From: Lachnospiraceae bacterium
Lineage (GTDB): Bacteria > Bacillota > Clostridia > Lachnospirales > Lachnospiraceae
Assembly (NCBI GenBank): GCA_900753305.1
Contig: CAADYR010000171.1
Location: 27,524-91,523, forward strand
Direction: 5' to 3'
Length of the DNA stretch: 64,000 nucleotides
Position numbers and translations under genes: made by a program. Below, in pieces: positions 45,930 through 54,047 of this stretch; positions within the stretch are counted from its first letter, which is position 1; each line of letters starts with the position of its first letter. Under the pieces are notes generated by a model, which ran no database searches, had not been told where the DNA came from, and was given only the letters and a program-made list of their open reading frames with translations.

Positions 45930-46028
45930 GAATGTGACACTGCTCAGAATGCGTTGTTATAACTGCTTAAAGACAAAACGGTATTGGTAATTACACACAG
46001 AATGAGGACTGGATTGGACATTAAGTAA
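45930..46028 (+). pseudogene. remnant of an ABC transporter ATPase C-terminus
   Basis: One frame reads DTAQNALL-stop-LLKDKTVLVITHRMRTGLDIK, ending at TAA 46026. The part LLKDKTVLVITHRMRT is characteristic of the H-loop region of exporter-type ABC ATPases. The upstream core (Walker A, signature, Walker B) is absent and there is an internal stop at 45960-45962. The remaining 288-base gap between map and the YdcF-like gene holds the terminator and no other recognisable feature. Confidence 0.6.
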
Positions 46029-46100
46029 CGGATGAAACTTGTAATTCATACCTTCTGATAGTACAATGAATATATAGCTGACAGAAAGGCATGAAGTGAT

Positions 46101-46844
46101 ATGAAAAAAGTTGTAATGTTCGGAATTTGTTTGGCCTTGGCGATTCTGTGTCTTGTTTATGGGATCGTCACAAGGGCAGCAGGTTCTGGAACAGGTTTCT
46201 ATATGGTATGGTTTGCCATGGCGGCATTATTTGTCGGTTTGGGCGTGACCATACATCTGGAATTATGGAGCAGACTGCCCGGAGCAGTCCGTATAGTGAC
46301 TGTAATATTGTGCAGCATTTTCCTTCTTTCTTTTGTAATAATAGAAGGCTGTGTGATCAGCCATATACATGATAAAGGCGAAGATGGTCTTGATTATGTC
46401 ATCGTTCTGGGTGCACAGATGCGCCAGAATGGACCAAGTATCGTACTTCAGTACAGGCTGGATAAAGCAATAGAATATCTGAATGATAATCCTGATACAA
46501 TCTGCATTGTTTCCGGTGGACAGGGCTGCAATGAGCCCTGTACGGAAGCGCAGGGAATGGCAGAGTATCTGGAGAAAAAAGGAATCCCTGAAGCGCGGAT
46601 TCTCCTGGAGACAGAATCTACAACGACTGTGCAGAATATTTCCAACAGCATGCAGTATATCGGGGAAGGTGCCACGATAGGAATCATAACGAACAATTTT
46701 CATGTGTTTCGTGCCATGCAGATAGCAAAGAAGCTGGGACTTACACAGGTGCATGGAATTGCAGCGAAATCCAGTGCCTTATATCTGCCCAACAATATGT
46801 TAAGGGAATATCTGGCTGAAATAAAATATCTTATAGTACGATAA
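46101..46844 (+). CDS. YdcF/SanA-like DUF218 membrane protein
   Basis: A 247-residue protein with three or four N-terminal membrane segments up to about residue 85. The DUF218 domain follows, identified by GLDYVIVLGAQMR, CIVSGGQG, AEYLEKKGIPEARILLETES and STTTVQNI. GTITNN-like IIGIITNNFHVFRA closes the Rossmann fold. Homologues act in vancomycin sensitivity or cell-envelope maintenance, but the enzymatic activity is uncertain. ATG 46101 is preceded by GAAAGG. A small membrane gene follows after 14 bases. Confidence 0.85.
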   Translation: MKKVVMFGICLALAILCLVYGIVTRAAGSGTGFYMVWFAMAALFVGLGVTIHLELWSRLPGAVRIVTVILCSIFLLSFVIIEGCVISHIHDKGEDGLDYVIVLGAQMRQNGPSIVLQYRLDKAIEYLNDNPDTICIVSGGQGCNEPCTEAQGMAEYLEKKGIPEARILLETESTTTVQNISNSMQYIGEGATIGIITNNFHVFRAMQIAKKLGLTQVHGIAAKSSALYLPNNMLREYLAEIKYLIVR

Positions 46845-46858
46845 GGAGGTTACAAAAC

Positions 46859-47107
46859 ATGATGCTCAGAATGAAACTTGCGATCAGGAAACTTGTAAAC
46901 CAGATTGATGAGGGAAAATTTACTGGAAGGGAAATCTTGTTGACAGGCTGTGTGCTTTTCCTGCTTGGAATGGTACTGGGAATCTTCGGCTCACCGAGAA
47001 AGAAAATGGTGATCGCAAGTAATAATGGAAATACCAGAAACAGTGGCAATAATAATGGAAAAGCAGATAAAAAAGAGCAGGAACAGTTGGAAAACGAAGA
47101 AAATTAG
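46859..47107 (+). CDS. small single-helix membrane protein
   Basis: An 82-residue protein with a basic N-terminus, one membrane helix (about residues 28-47: LLTGCVLFLLGMVLGIFG) followed by a basic patch (SPRKK), then a low-complexity Asn/Gly and Lys/Glu tail. AAGGAGG lies ahead of the ATG. It follows the YdcF-like gene closely. No known domain is seen; similar small proteins often appear in cell-envelope operons. Confidence 0.65.
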   Translation: MMLRMKLAIRKLVNQIDEGKFTGREILLTGCVLFLLGMVLGIFGSPRKKMVIASNNGNTRNSGNNNGKADKKEQEQLENEEN

Positions 47108-47113
47108 ATTAAG

Positions 47114-47280
47114 TTCAGGCAATTGTGAAATATGTATGAAGAAAGTGACGAATTGTACAGGTTTAACAATGCAACACAGGTCCGCTTTCGCTGCACTGCA
47201 GCTCGTAACAGTACCTGTTTATGCATATGTTAAATCTGTACAATTCTGTATTCATAAGATTGTGTTTCGCAATTGCCTGA
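47114..47280. repeat. 167-bp imperfect palindrome (MITE-like)
   Basis: Terminal arms TCAGGCAATTGTGAAA (47114-47129) and TTTCGCAATTGCCTGA (47265-47280) match as inverted repeats with one difference in 16. Inner arms GAATTGTACAGGTTTAAC (47149-47166) and GTTAAATCTGTACAATTC (47229-47246) match at 17 of 18. Further pairing (ACAGGT/ACCTGT) lies inside. It occupies the 203-base gap before the phosphodiesterase gene and encodes nothing convincing. Confidence 0.7.
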
Positions 47281-47310
47281 CTAAATCAACACATCAGGAG
47301 GAAGTAAGAA

Positions 47311-47865
47311 ATGAAGTGGCTGATCGCATCGGATATACATGGTTCGGCTTATTATTGCAGGAAGCTGTTGGAGACGTATGATCTGGAAAGGGCAGACAGG
47401 ATGTTGCTCCTGGGGGATATTCTGTATCATGGACCGAGAAATGATCTGCCAAAGGAGTATGATCCCAAACAGGTGATAGCCATGCTTAATGCCAGAAAGC
47501 AGGATATTCTGTGCGTGCGTGGTAATTGTGATGGCGAGGTGGATCAGATGGTGCTGGAATTTCCAATCATGGCAGACTATTGTGTGCTTGCGCAAAACAA
47601 AGGAATCATATATGCCACACATGGGCATCATTTCAATGAGCAGAATCTGCCCCCATTGCATAAAGGAGATATTTTGCTGCATGGACATACACATGTTCCA
47701 AAGTGCGTAGAACATGAGGAATACGTATACCTTAATCCCGGTTCCGTATCCATTCCAAAAGAAGATAGCTGGCATGGCTATATGACTTTGGAGGAAGGAA
47801 TGTTCCGATGGAAAGATCTTGAGGGAAATGAGAAGCATGTATATGTGGCAAATTGGGAGGAATAA
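47311..47865 (+). CDS. YfcE-type metallophosphodiesterase
   Basis: A 184-residue calcineurin-like phosphoesterase. The metal-binding motifs appear in order: ASDIHGSAYYC (D.H), LLLGDILYHGPRN (GD...), VRGNCDGEVD (GNCD), THGHHFN and LHGHTHVPK (GH.H). Size and motifs match YfcE, a Mn-dependent phosphodiesterase of unknown natural substrate. GGAGG precedes the ATG at 47311. Confidence 0.93.
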   Translation: MKWLIASDIHGSAYYCRKLLETYDLERADRMLLLGDILYHGPRNDLPKEYDPKQVIAMLNARKQDILCVRGNCDGEVDQMVLEFPIMADYCVLAQNKGIIYATHGHHFNEQNLPPLHKGDILLHGHTHVPKCVEHEEYVYLNPGSVSIPKEDSWHGYMTLEEGMFRWKDLEGNEKHVYVANWEE

Positions 47866-48027
47866 GGACATGAAAACATAAGATCAATCTTGCCTAGCTG
47901 GACAGAGTAGATAATAAAGTATAATTCAGCAACTAATGCAAAATATATAGCAAAAAACAAAGAGAAATCAAAAATCCGAATGGGTATAATACGATCATAT
48001 ATATGTACTTGAATAGGAGGTATTCTT

Positions 48028-50349
48028 ATGTATGAGAAACGTAATCAGGCATATACCATGCATCCGGATTTTTTTGATTCTTTACACAAAAGTGCCAGAC
48101 TGGAAATGAAGCCGGGAGACCCGGAATTCGTCAGGGTGAAATATTATGATGAAGAGGCAAGCGTAACAGTACAGGAAGACGGCACTGTTACTTTTTATAT
48201 GTATGCACCTAAGGCTCAGACGGTAGCAGTAAGTGGTATGGGTGGATATTTCAGTCAGGATAAAATATATCTGACACCGGATGGAGAAGGTGGTTTTCGG
48301 AAAAATGTTGCTGATTTTCCGGCTGCCATGCACTATTATCTGTGGTATGTGGATGAAGTGCCGGTGTGCAACCCGAAAGCCGGTGTGAATTATGGATGTT
48401 TTCACGTGATCAATACCTTTGATATTTCCGGCAAAGAAGACAATTTCTATGAAATGCAGTCAGTACCACATGGGCAGATACATATCTGTAAATATATTTC
48501 AGCAGTAAATGGGCATATAAAGGAATGTTATGTGTATACACCACCTGGCTATGAACAGAATACCGACAGAAAATATCCAGTGCTTTATTTGCAGCATGGA
48601 GTTGGGGAGAATGAAACCGGCTGGGTATGGCAAGGAAGGATGAATTTTATCATGGATAATCTGCTTGCAGAGGATAGATGCAGTCAGATGCTGGTCGTTA
48701 TGTGTAGTGGATATGCATTTACACCAGAACAAGACCCTGTCTTTTTCCCTGGGGATTTTGATAAGGAACTGACCGATTCTGTAATTCCTTATATCGAGAC
48801 TGAATTTCGGTGTATCAGAAACCGCTGGGGAAGAGCAGTTGCAGGGCTGTCCCTTGGGTCAGCACAAGCAACTTTGAGTGCATGTAAACATCCGAAACTG
48901 TTTTCAACATTAGGTATATTCTCCGGGGTAGGACTTCATCTTTTCAGGGAGTATCAGATTGGGCAGTATATGCAGATATTTATGAGCTGCGGCAGCTATG
49001 AAGAGGGGATTCATAAGGAGCAGGAGAGGTGTCAGGCACTTCTGCTGGCAAGAGGAAATAGCTGTACACAGAAGGTGTATGAGGGCTTCCATGAATGGAA
49101 GGTATGGAGAGAGAGCCTTTATGATTTCGTACAACTTCTGTTTCGTAATGAGGAATTGTTACTTGATGGTAAACAAAATCAAAACATTAAAACGATACAT
49201 GTGTCAGAAAAATATGAGGAACAGACAGTAGAAGAAAGTATGCTGTTTTTTGATCCGATTTATAAGCAGGTACGTTTTGATGTAGATGAACAAGGTAATC
49301 CTGCCGGACGGTATATAGATATGCCAAAAGGTATCCGACTGATAGATGGACATACGGCAGAAATCAATCTATATGCACCTGGAGCGGATAAGGTAACAGT
49401 AGATATTTTTGATTGTGGAAAACTGAATCTGGTTCCATCGGCACAATATCCCGGATACTGGACAGGGACTCTTGGAAATCTGGAAGAGGGCTTCCATTAT
49501 GTGGTTTTTGATGTAAATGACACCAGAGTGGTGAATCCGGATGCACCTGTAGGCTATGGCTGTTTCCAGACGATCAACTATCTGGATGTACCGGAGCATG
49601 ATTTTGACTGCCATATGCTCAGAGATATTCCCCATGGTCATATCAGAATGGAATATTATCAGTCCTCACAGACAGGAAGGCAGAAACTGTGTTATGTATA
49701 TACTCCGCCACAGTATGAAAAGACGGACAAAGAATACCCTGTACTGTATTTGCAGCATGGCGGCGGTGAAAATGAGATTGGATGGCTCAGACAAGGCAAA
49801 ATTGCCAACATGGCAGATTATCTGATTTCACATAATCTTATGGAAGAAATGATAATTGTCATGAATACCGGCTATGCATTCCATGATGACGGAACCAGTC
49901 ATAGTGCGCTTAGTTCCTTTGGAGAGGAACTGGTTACAGATTGTATTCCACATATTGATAAGGTCTATCGTACACTAGTGGATAAAGAGCATCGTGCCAT
50001 GGCAGGACTCTCCATGGGTGGTATGCAGACACAGAGAACAGTATTTGAGCATTCCAATCTGTTTGCATGGGCTGGTATTTTTAGCGGTGGTTTTGTTATC
50101 CGTGATGAAGAAGTAGATTACAGAACGATTCTTTTTGATCCGCAGGAGTTTGACAGGACTTTTCAGATGGTATTTGTTGCCTGTGGAGATCAGGATCATT
50201 TCTATGAATATACTTGCAAGAACGTGAAGCTTGTTCAGGAAAAAGGAATTCGGATACAGACGTATTTTACACATGGAAGACATGACTGGACATTCTGGAG
50301 ACACTGTGTGTATCAATTTTTGCAGAAGTTATTCAGAATAACGCAATAA
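48028..50349 (+). CDS. tandem CE1-like esterase, two E-set/esterase units in one chain
   Basis: A 773-residue cytoplasmic protein with no signal peptide. It has two repeated units. Unit 1: an E-set/CBM48-like domain (about 45-140) then an alpha/beta hydrolase (about 165-370) with nucleophile serine in GLSLGS and a catalytic-type His in GFHEWKVW. Unit 2: an E-set domain (about 405-500) then a hydrolase with GLSMGGMQT and HGRHDWTFW. Matching phrases (CYVYTPPGYE / CYVYTPPQYE, YPVLYLQHG) show an internal duplication. Enterochelin-esterase-type proteins in this group are often feruloyl or acetyl esterases on xylan; the neighbouring GH10 favours that. AGGAGG precedes the ATG. Confidence 0.85.
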   Translation: MYEKRNQAYTMHPDFFDSLHKSARLEMKPGDPEFVRVKYYDEEASVTVQEDGTVTFYMYAPKAQTVAVSGMGGYFSQDKIYLTPDGEGGFRKNVADFPAAMHYYLWYVDEVPVCNPKAGVNYGCFHVINTFDISGKEDNFYEMQSVPHGQIHICKYISAVNGHIKECYVYTPPGYEQNTDRKYPVLYLQHGVGENETGWVWQGRMNFIMDNLLAEDRCSQMLVVMCSGYAFTPEQDPVFFPGDFDKELTDSVIPYIETEFRCIRNRWGRAVAGLSLGSAQATLSACKHPKLFSTLGIFSGVGLHLFREYQIGQYMQIFMSCGSYEEGIHKEQERCQALLLARGNSCTQKVYEGFHEWKVWRESLYDFVQLLFRNEELLLDGKQNQNIKTIHVSEKYEEQTVEESMLFFDPIYKQVRFDVDEQGNPAGRYIDMPKGIRLIDGHTAEINLYAPGADKVTVDIFDCGKLNLVPSAQYPGYWTGTLGNLEEGFHYVVFDVNDTRVVNPDAPVGYGCFQTINYLDVPEHDFDCHMLRDIPHGHIRMEYYQSSQTGRQKLCYVYTPPQYEKTDKEYPVLYLQHGGGENEIGWLRQGKIANMADYLISHNLMEEMIIVMNTGYAFHDDGTSHSALSSFGEELVTDCIPHIDKVYRTLVDKEHRAMAGLSMGGMQTQRTVFEHSNLFAWAGIFSGGFVIRDEEVDYRTILFDPQEFDRTFQMVFVACGDQDHFYEYTCKNVKLVQEKGIRIQTYFTHGRHDWTFWRHCVYQFLQKLFRITQ

Positions 50350-50364
50350 GAAACGGAATGTAAA

Positions 50365-50396
50365 TAGTGCCTGAGGTTTAAAGTCAGCAGGCTATT
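50365..50396 (+). repeat. intercistronic hairpin between esterase and xylanase genes
   Basis: ATAG-T-GCCTG pairs with CAGGCTAT around a loop. It lies just before the third start motif. No T-run. Confidence 0.45.
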
Positions 50397-50418
50397 GAAA
50401 GGCATGGTTATTAGAATG
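50397..50418 (+). promoter_or_regulatory. extended translation-start motif, copy 3
   Basis: GAAAGG, CATGGTTATTAGA, ATG, in the fixed spacing of the other copies; sets the start of the xylanase gene at 50416. Confidence 0.6.
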
Positions 50419-52806
50419 AGAAGAAAACAAAGTATAATCAAATGGACAGGAATGTGCTTGGCAATCACAATGCTTGCCGGATGTGGGTCACGGGGTGATA
50501 CTAATCAGGCAATTGCTGAAGCAGAAACACAGACACAGCAGGCAACAGAAGAACAGAGTACAGAGCAGTCACAAACTGCATTAAGTGAGGAAAAAGGATT
50601 GGAATGGTATGATCAGATTGCAGTTGATGCATGTACATCTGAGGGAGACAATGGCAGACTGGATCGTGTATTGCAGAAGTTAAGCAAGGGAGAAGCTGTT
50701 ACGATTGCAGCTATCGGAGGTTCGGTAACGGAAGGCGCAGGAGCTTCCAAAACACAGGACTGCTATGTGTCCAGGTTCATAGAAGGCTTAAAGGAACGCT
50801 ATCCGGATGCCACAATCAATTATGTAAACGCAGGCGTAGGAGGTACGCCATCCACACTGGGTGTGATCCGTTATGAGAGAGATGTGACGCAGATACTTGG
50901 GCATGACCCTGATCTGGTTTTGGTAGAATTTGCAGTCAATGATTATGAAGAACCTACAGGCGGCAGAGCCTATGAAAGCCTGGTTCGCTCTATTCTCTCA
51001 AAAGATAATGAACCGGCTGTTTTACTTGTCTTCTCCGTATTTAAGACGAAATGGAACTTGCAGGATGTATATGAACCAATCGGTAAGGCATATGGCTTGC
51101 CTATGGTCAGCATCAAAGATGGTATTAAAGGTGCCTATGACAGTAGTAAATTGAATGATGATCTGTTTTTCTCAGATGATTATCATCCTACTGGTTTTGG
51201 ACATAAGATTATGGCAGACAGCCTGTTGTATCTGATTGACAGGAAACAGGAGAACCTTACAGATACTATAATAGCACAGATCCCAGCAGATACGGTATAT
51301 GGGGCAGATTTCCAGCAGATGCATATGTTGACAGCAGATACGGATGAGAATGGTTGTGTGGATGCTGGAGATTTCAAGGAAACAGATACAGCTTTACAAC
51401 ATACACCTCATATGGAGGATGCTGTATTTCCGGATAACTGGATGCATGGAAAAGACAGTGGAAATAAGCCTTTTGTGGTAAAGTTGACCTGTAGAAATAT
51501 TTTTCTGAATTACAAAACCAGTAATGATACAGTATTTGGTAAGGCATCCGTGTATTTGGATGGTGAGTTCGTGACAGAATTGTCAGGATATGATAAAGGT
51601 GGCTGGAACAATTCCAATATAGAACTGATTCTGGATGAACAGGAGACAAAGGAACATACACTGGAAGTAAAAATGTCAGAAGGCGAGGAAAATAAAGCGT
51701 TTACTATACAGTGCATAGGGTATTGTGATGGTGAAGGAACTGCTGTTACTGCATCACAGAATCTTGTGGATTTAAGCCTGTGCGGTAAATATGCTGATAA
51801 TTTCCCGATTGGTTTAGCTTTGCCTAATTATGTTCTGCAGAATGTAAACAAATATGATGAGATCATCCAGAACAATTTTAATATCATTACCTGTGAGAAT
51901 GAGACGAAACCGGATGCATTGTTAGACAGGCAGGCATCTGTGGACGGATTGCCTGACACCTATGAAAAGCCGTCAGTGCGCTTCGATTCCTGTCAGCCTG
52001 CAATTGATTATGCTTTGAAGAACCATATGAAACTCCGCCTGCATACTCTGGTATGGCACAGCCAGACTCCCAAGTGGTTCTTTACAGAAGATTATACGGA
52101 TAATGGTGAACTTGTAAGCAGGGAAGTTATGCTCAAAAGAATGGATGCTTATATCAAGTCAGTATTGGAATATTTTGATACACAGTATCCGAACCTGATT
52201 TATGCAGTAGATGTGGTGAATGAAGCTTTTGATATTGGAAATGGCGATAAGAATGGTGTCAGACAAAAAGATAACCTCTGGTATGAGACGGTTGGGGATG
52301 ACTATTATTATCAGGCATTTGTCAGTGCAAGGAAATATGCTCCCATATATATGAAGCTGTACTATAATGATTATGGCTGCAGTGGTAAGGTGGATCTGAT
52401 TCTCAATCACTTGTCAAAAGCTAAGGAAGAAGGACTGATCGATGGCATTGGCATGCAGGCACATTTAAGTACTGAGGATGATATCGGACATAAATTTGTC
52501 TATGCTGTCAAGTCTTTCTGTGATGCCGGATATGAGCTGCAGATTACGGAACTGGATATTGGTATTAAGGATGCCAAGACAGAGGAGGCTAATAAGAAAC
52601 AGGCGAGAAAATACCGCGCATTATTTGAGAATATGCAGCGATTGCAGGAGGAAGGATATCCGATTACGGCGATAACTGTATGGGGACTGAATGATCAGTT
52701 GTCTTGGAGACGCGGTGAAAATGCGCTCCTTTTTGATCAGTACATGAATCCCAAACCTGCGTATTATGGTGCAATGCAGGATGAATCCATTCCGGATATA
52801 GAGTAG
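50416..52806 (+). CDS. SGNH esterase - GH10 endo-xylanase lipoprotein fusion
   Basis: A 796-residue surface lipoprotein. The signal peptide ends in a lipobox (TMLAGC). A Gln/Glu/Thr-rich linker leads to an SGNH hydrolase at about 75-285, with the nucleophile block IGGSVTEGAG, NAGVGGT, FAVNDYEEP and the catalytic DDYHPTG. A beta-sandwich of about 150 residues (KASVYLDGEFVTELSGY) separates it from the GH10 domain (about 460-785), with NETKPDALLD, TLVWHSQTPKWF, acid/base Glu in DVVNEAFD and nucleophile Glu in ITELDIGI. It would deacylate and cut xylan at the cell surface, and follows the cytoplasmic esterase gene by 66 bases. Confidence 0.93.
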   Translation: MRRKQSIIKWTGMCLAITMLAGCGSRGDTNQAIAEAETQTQQATEEQSTEQSQTALSEEKGLEWYDQIAVDACTSEGDNGRLDRVLQKLSKGEAVTIAAIGGSVTEGAGASKTQDCYVSRFIEGLKERYPDATINYVNAGVGGTPSTLGVIRYERDVTQILGHDPDLVLVEFAVNDYEEPTGGRAYESLVRSILSKDNEPAVLLVFSVFKTKWNLQDVYEPIGKAYGLPMVSIKDGIKGAYDSSKLNDDLFFSDDYHPTGFGHKIMADSLLYLIDRKQENLTDTIIAQIPADTVYGADFQQMHMLTADTDENGCVDAGDFKETDTALQHTPHMEDAVFPDNWMHGKDSGNKPFVVKLTCRNIFLNYKTSNDTVFGKASVYLDGEFVTELSGYDKGGWNNSNIELILDEQETKEHTLEVKMSEGEENKAFTIQCIGYCDGEGTAVTASQNLVDLSLCGKYADNFPIGLALPNYVLQNVNKYDEIIQNNFNIITCENETKPDALLDRQASVDGLPDTYEKPSVRFDSCQPAIDYALKNHMKLRLHTLVWHSQTPKWFFTEDYTDNGELVSREVMLKRMDAYIKSVLEYFDTQYPNLIYAVDVVNEAFDIGNGDKNGVRQKDNLWYETVGDDYYYQAFVSARKYAPIYMKLYYNDYGCSGKVDLILNHLSKAKEEGLIDGIGMQAHLSTEDDIGHKFVYAVKSFCDAGYELQITELDIGIKDAKTEEANKKQARKYRALFENMQRLQEEGYPITAITVWGLNDQLSWRRGENALLFDQYMNPKPAYYGAMQDESIPDIE

Positions 52807-52811
52807 TAGAA

Positions 52812-52840
52812 AAGGGACCGCCGCGGCAGCCCCTTAAAAT
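52812..52840. terminator. terminator between convergent xylanase and AraC genes
   Basis: AAGGG-a-C-c-GCC / GGC-a-G-c-CCCTT hairpin (about 52814-52837) flanked by AAAA and TTTT. It overlaps the last codons of the AraC gene on the minus strand. Confidence 0.55.
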
Positions 52841-53727
52841 TTTGGAGAGATATTGTGCAGTCTGTATTCAGAAGGACTGCACTTCTTATATTGTTTGAAA
52901 AGACGGTTAAAGGTTGAGATGCTGGAGAAGCCCGATTGCACAGCAATGTCTGCAATTGGAAGATTCGGGTTACACAGCAGCTTTTCAGCGACCCTGATAC
53001 GGTAGAGAGCCATATATTCACCAAGTGTAGTTCCGGTATATTGTTTAAACAGCCTGAGAAAATGATATTTGCTAAAACCGACAAATTCTGCCAGAGTATT
53101 AATATCCAGTTCTTCCCTGTAATGCTCTTCAATATAGTTAAGAAGCTGATTGAACTTGCGTATATATTCTTTTTGTTTCGCAGGACGTACATTGGGAAAC
53201 AGATCCTGCATATGAATATGGTGGTATCCTAGATTTACGAAGAATTGGAGCAGGAGAGAGTGAATTGTCAGTTCCGTATATTCGTTTGCATGAAAATATT
53301 CTGACTGCATCTTTACTAATAGAGAATACATATCTTCATAAATGGAGGGATATGTAGTTCTGGTAATGTAAAGAGGACGAACCAACAGCGACTGAACAGA
53401 TGAGAAACTTTTCAGCTTAGTCAGGATTGAGATATCGAAAAGGAAGATCAGTCTTTTGCCGGAAGAAGGGGCAGTCAGTGCATGAAGCATACCGGGAGGA
53501 ATAATCAGGATCTCCCCGGGCATAATGTGGTAGTGTGTATCGTTAACATCTGCCAGATAATAGTTTTCTATCGGAAAAATAATCTCCAGTACAGTATGCC
53601 AGTGAGGGGCATAATTGGTGGGAGAATTGTTATTCCATATACGAAGGGAAGAATATTCTTGAAATTCTACAATTTCCTGGAATTCATTGTGATCGTAGTA
53701 GGTAGACTCGTAAAATGATTTTGCCAA
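52834..53727 (-). CDS. AraC-family regulator with cupin sensor domain
   Basis: A 297-residue regulator. The N-terminal cupin-like domain (about 20-130) contains HWHTVLEIIFPIENYY and HIMPGEILIIPPGMLHAL, typical of sugar-responsive AraC proteins. The C-terminal double helix-turn-helix (about 200-290) shows NTLAEFVGFSKYHFLRLFKQYTG and IAVQSGFSSISTFNRLFKQY. It starts with TTG at 53727, preceded by GAAAGGCAGGA. It is transcribed divergently from the CBM-SBP transporter operon, whose upstream region holds repeated TATTGCWA sites, so it probably activates that operon. Confidence 0.9.
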   Translation of the reverse strand: MAKSFYESTYYDHNEFQEIVEFQEYSSLRIWNNNSPTNYAPHWHTVLEIIFPIENYYLADVNDTHYHIMPGEILIIPPGMLHALTAPSSGKRLIFLFDISILTKLKSFSSVQSLLVRPLYITRTTYPSIYEDMYSLLVKMQSEYFHANEYTELTIHSLLLQFFVNLGYHHIHMQDLFPNVRPAKQKEYIRKFNQLLNYIEEHYREELDINTLAEFVGFSKYHFLRLFKQYTGTTLGEYMALYRIRVAEKLLCNPNLPIADIAVQSGFSSISTFNRLFKQYKKCSPSEYRLHNISPKF

Positions 53728-53803
53728 ATTTCTATCCTGCCTTTCTGATGTATATTTTATATCTTAGTTATTGGATTCTATCATCATTTATTTCAAAAGT
53801 AAA

Positions 53804-53923
53804 TATTGCATAACTAAGTGAGCAAAATCCAGAGTATATATAGCAATATTAAGTGAATCGTACAAAAAAACAATTAGAATGTGGTATTTATTGCTAATAA
53901 ATGTTCAAAAATAGCAATAAATA
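53804..53923. promoter_or_regulatory. array of TATTGC-type half-sites, likely AraC operator
   Basis: TATTGCA at 53804-53810, TAGCAATA at 53841-53848, then the perfect 12-base inverted repeat TATTTATTGCTA (53885-53896) / TAGCAATAAATA (53912-53923) with a 15-base spacer. The last half-site ends 44 bases before the TATAAT. Confidence 0.6.
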
Positions 53924-53967
53924 GGATGAAAACGGCAAAGAATGAGTAGTGAAACAATTTAAAAATG

Positions 53968-53973
53968 TATAAT
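53968..53973 (+). promoter_or_regulatory. -10 box of the CBM-SBP transporter operon
   Basis: TATAAT, 75 bases ahead of the ATG, without a convincing -35 hexamer. Fits an AraC-activated promoter. Confidence 0.5.
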
Positions 53974-54047
53974 ATAACAATTAACATAAATGAGATGCAA
54001 TTATTTCTATCATAATCACAAGAATAACTGAAGACGTGGAGGAATCT

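Larger units (their letters stand above)
53728..54047. other. 320-bp divergent control region
   Basis: An AT-rich gap without coding sequence. It holds a 9-bp inverted repeat (CTTAGTTAT at 53763 / ATAACTAAG at 53810), four TATTGC-type half-sites and a -10-like TATAAT at 53968-53973 facing the transporter operon. No matching -35 box is clear near 53945, which fits activator dependence. Confidence 0.6.

Noticed and set aside
53728..54047. Riboswitch or small RNA in the divergent control region
   Set aside because: Only short AT-rich inverted repeats typical of operators were found; no structured, GC-containing aptamer pattern.
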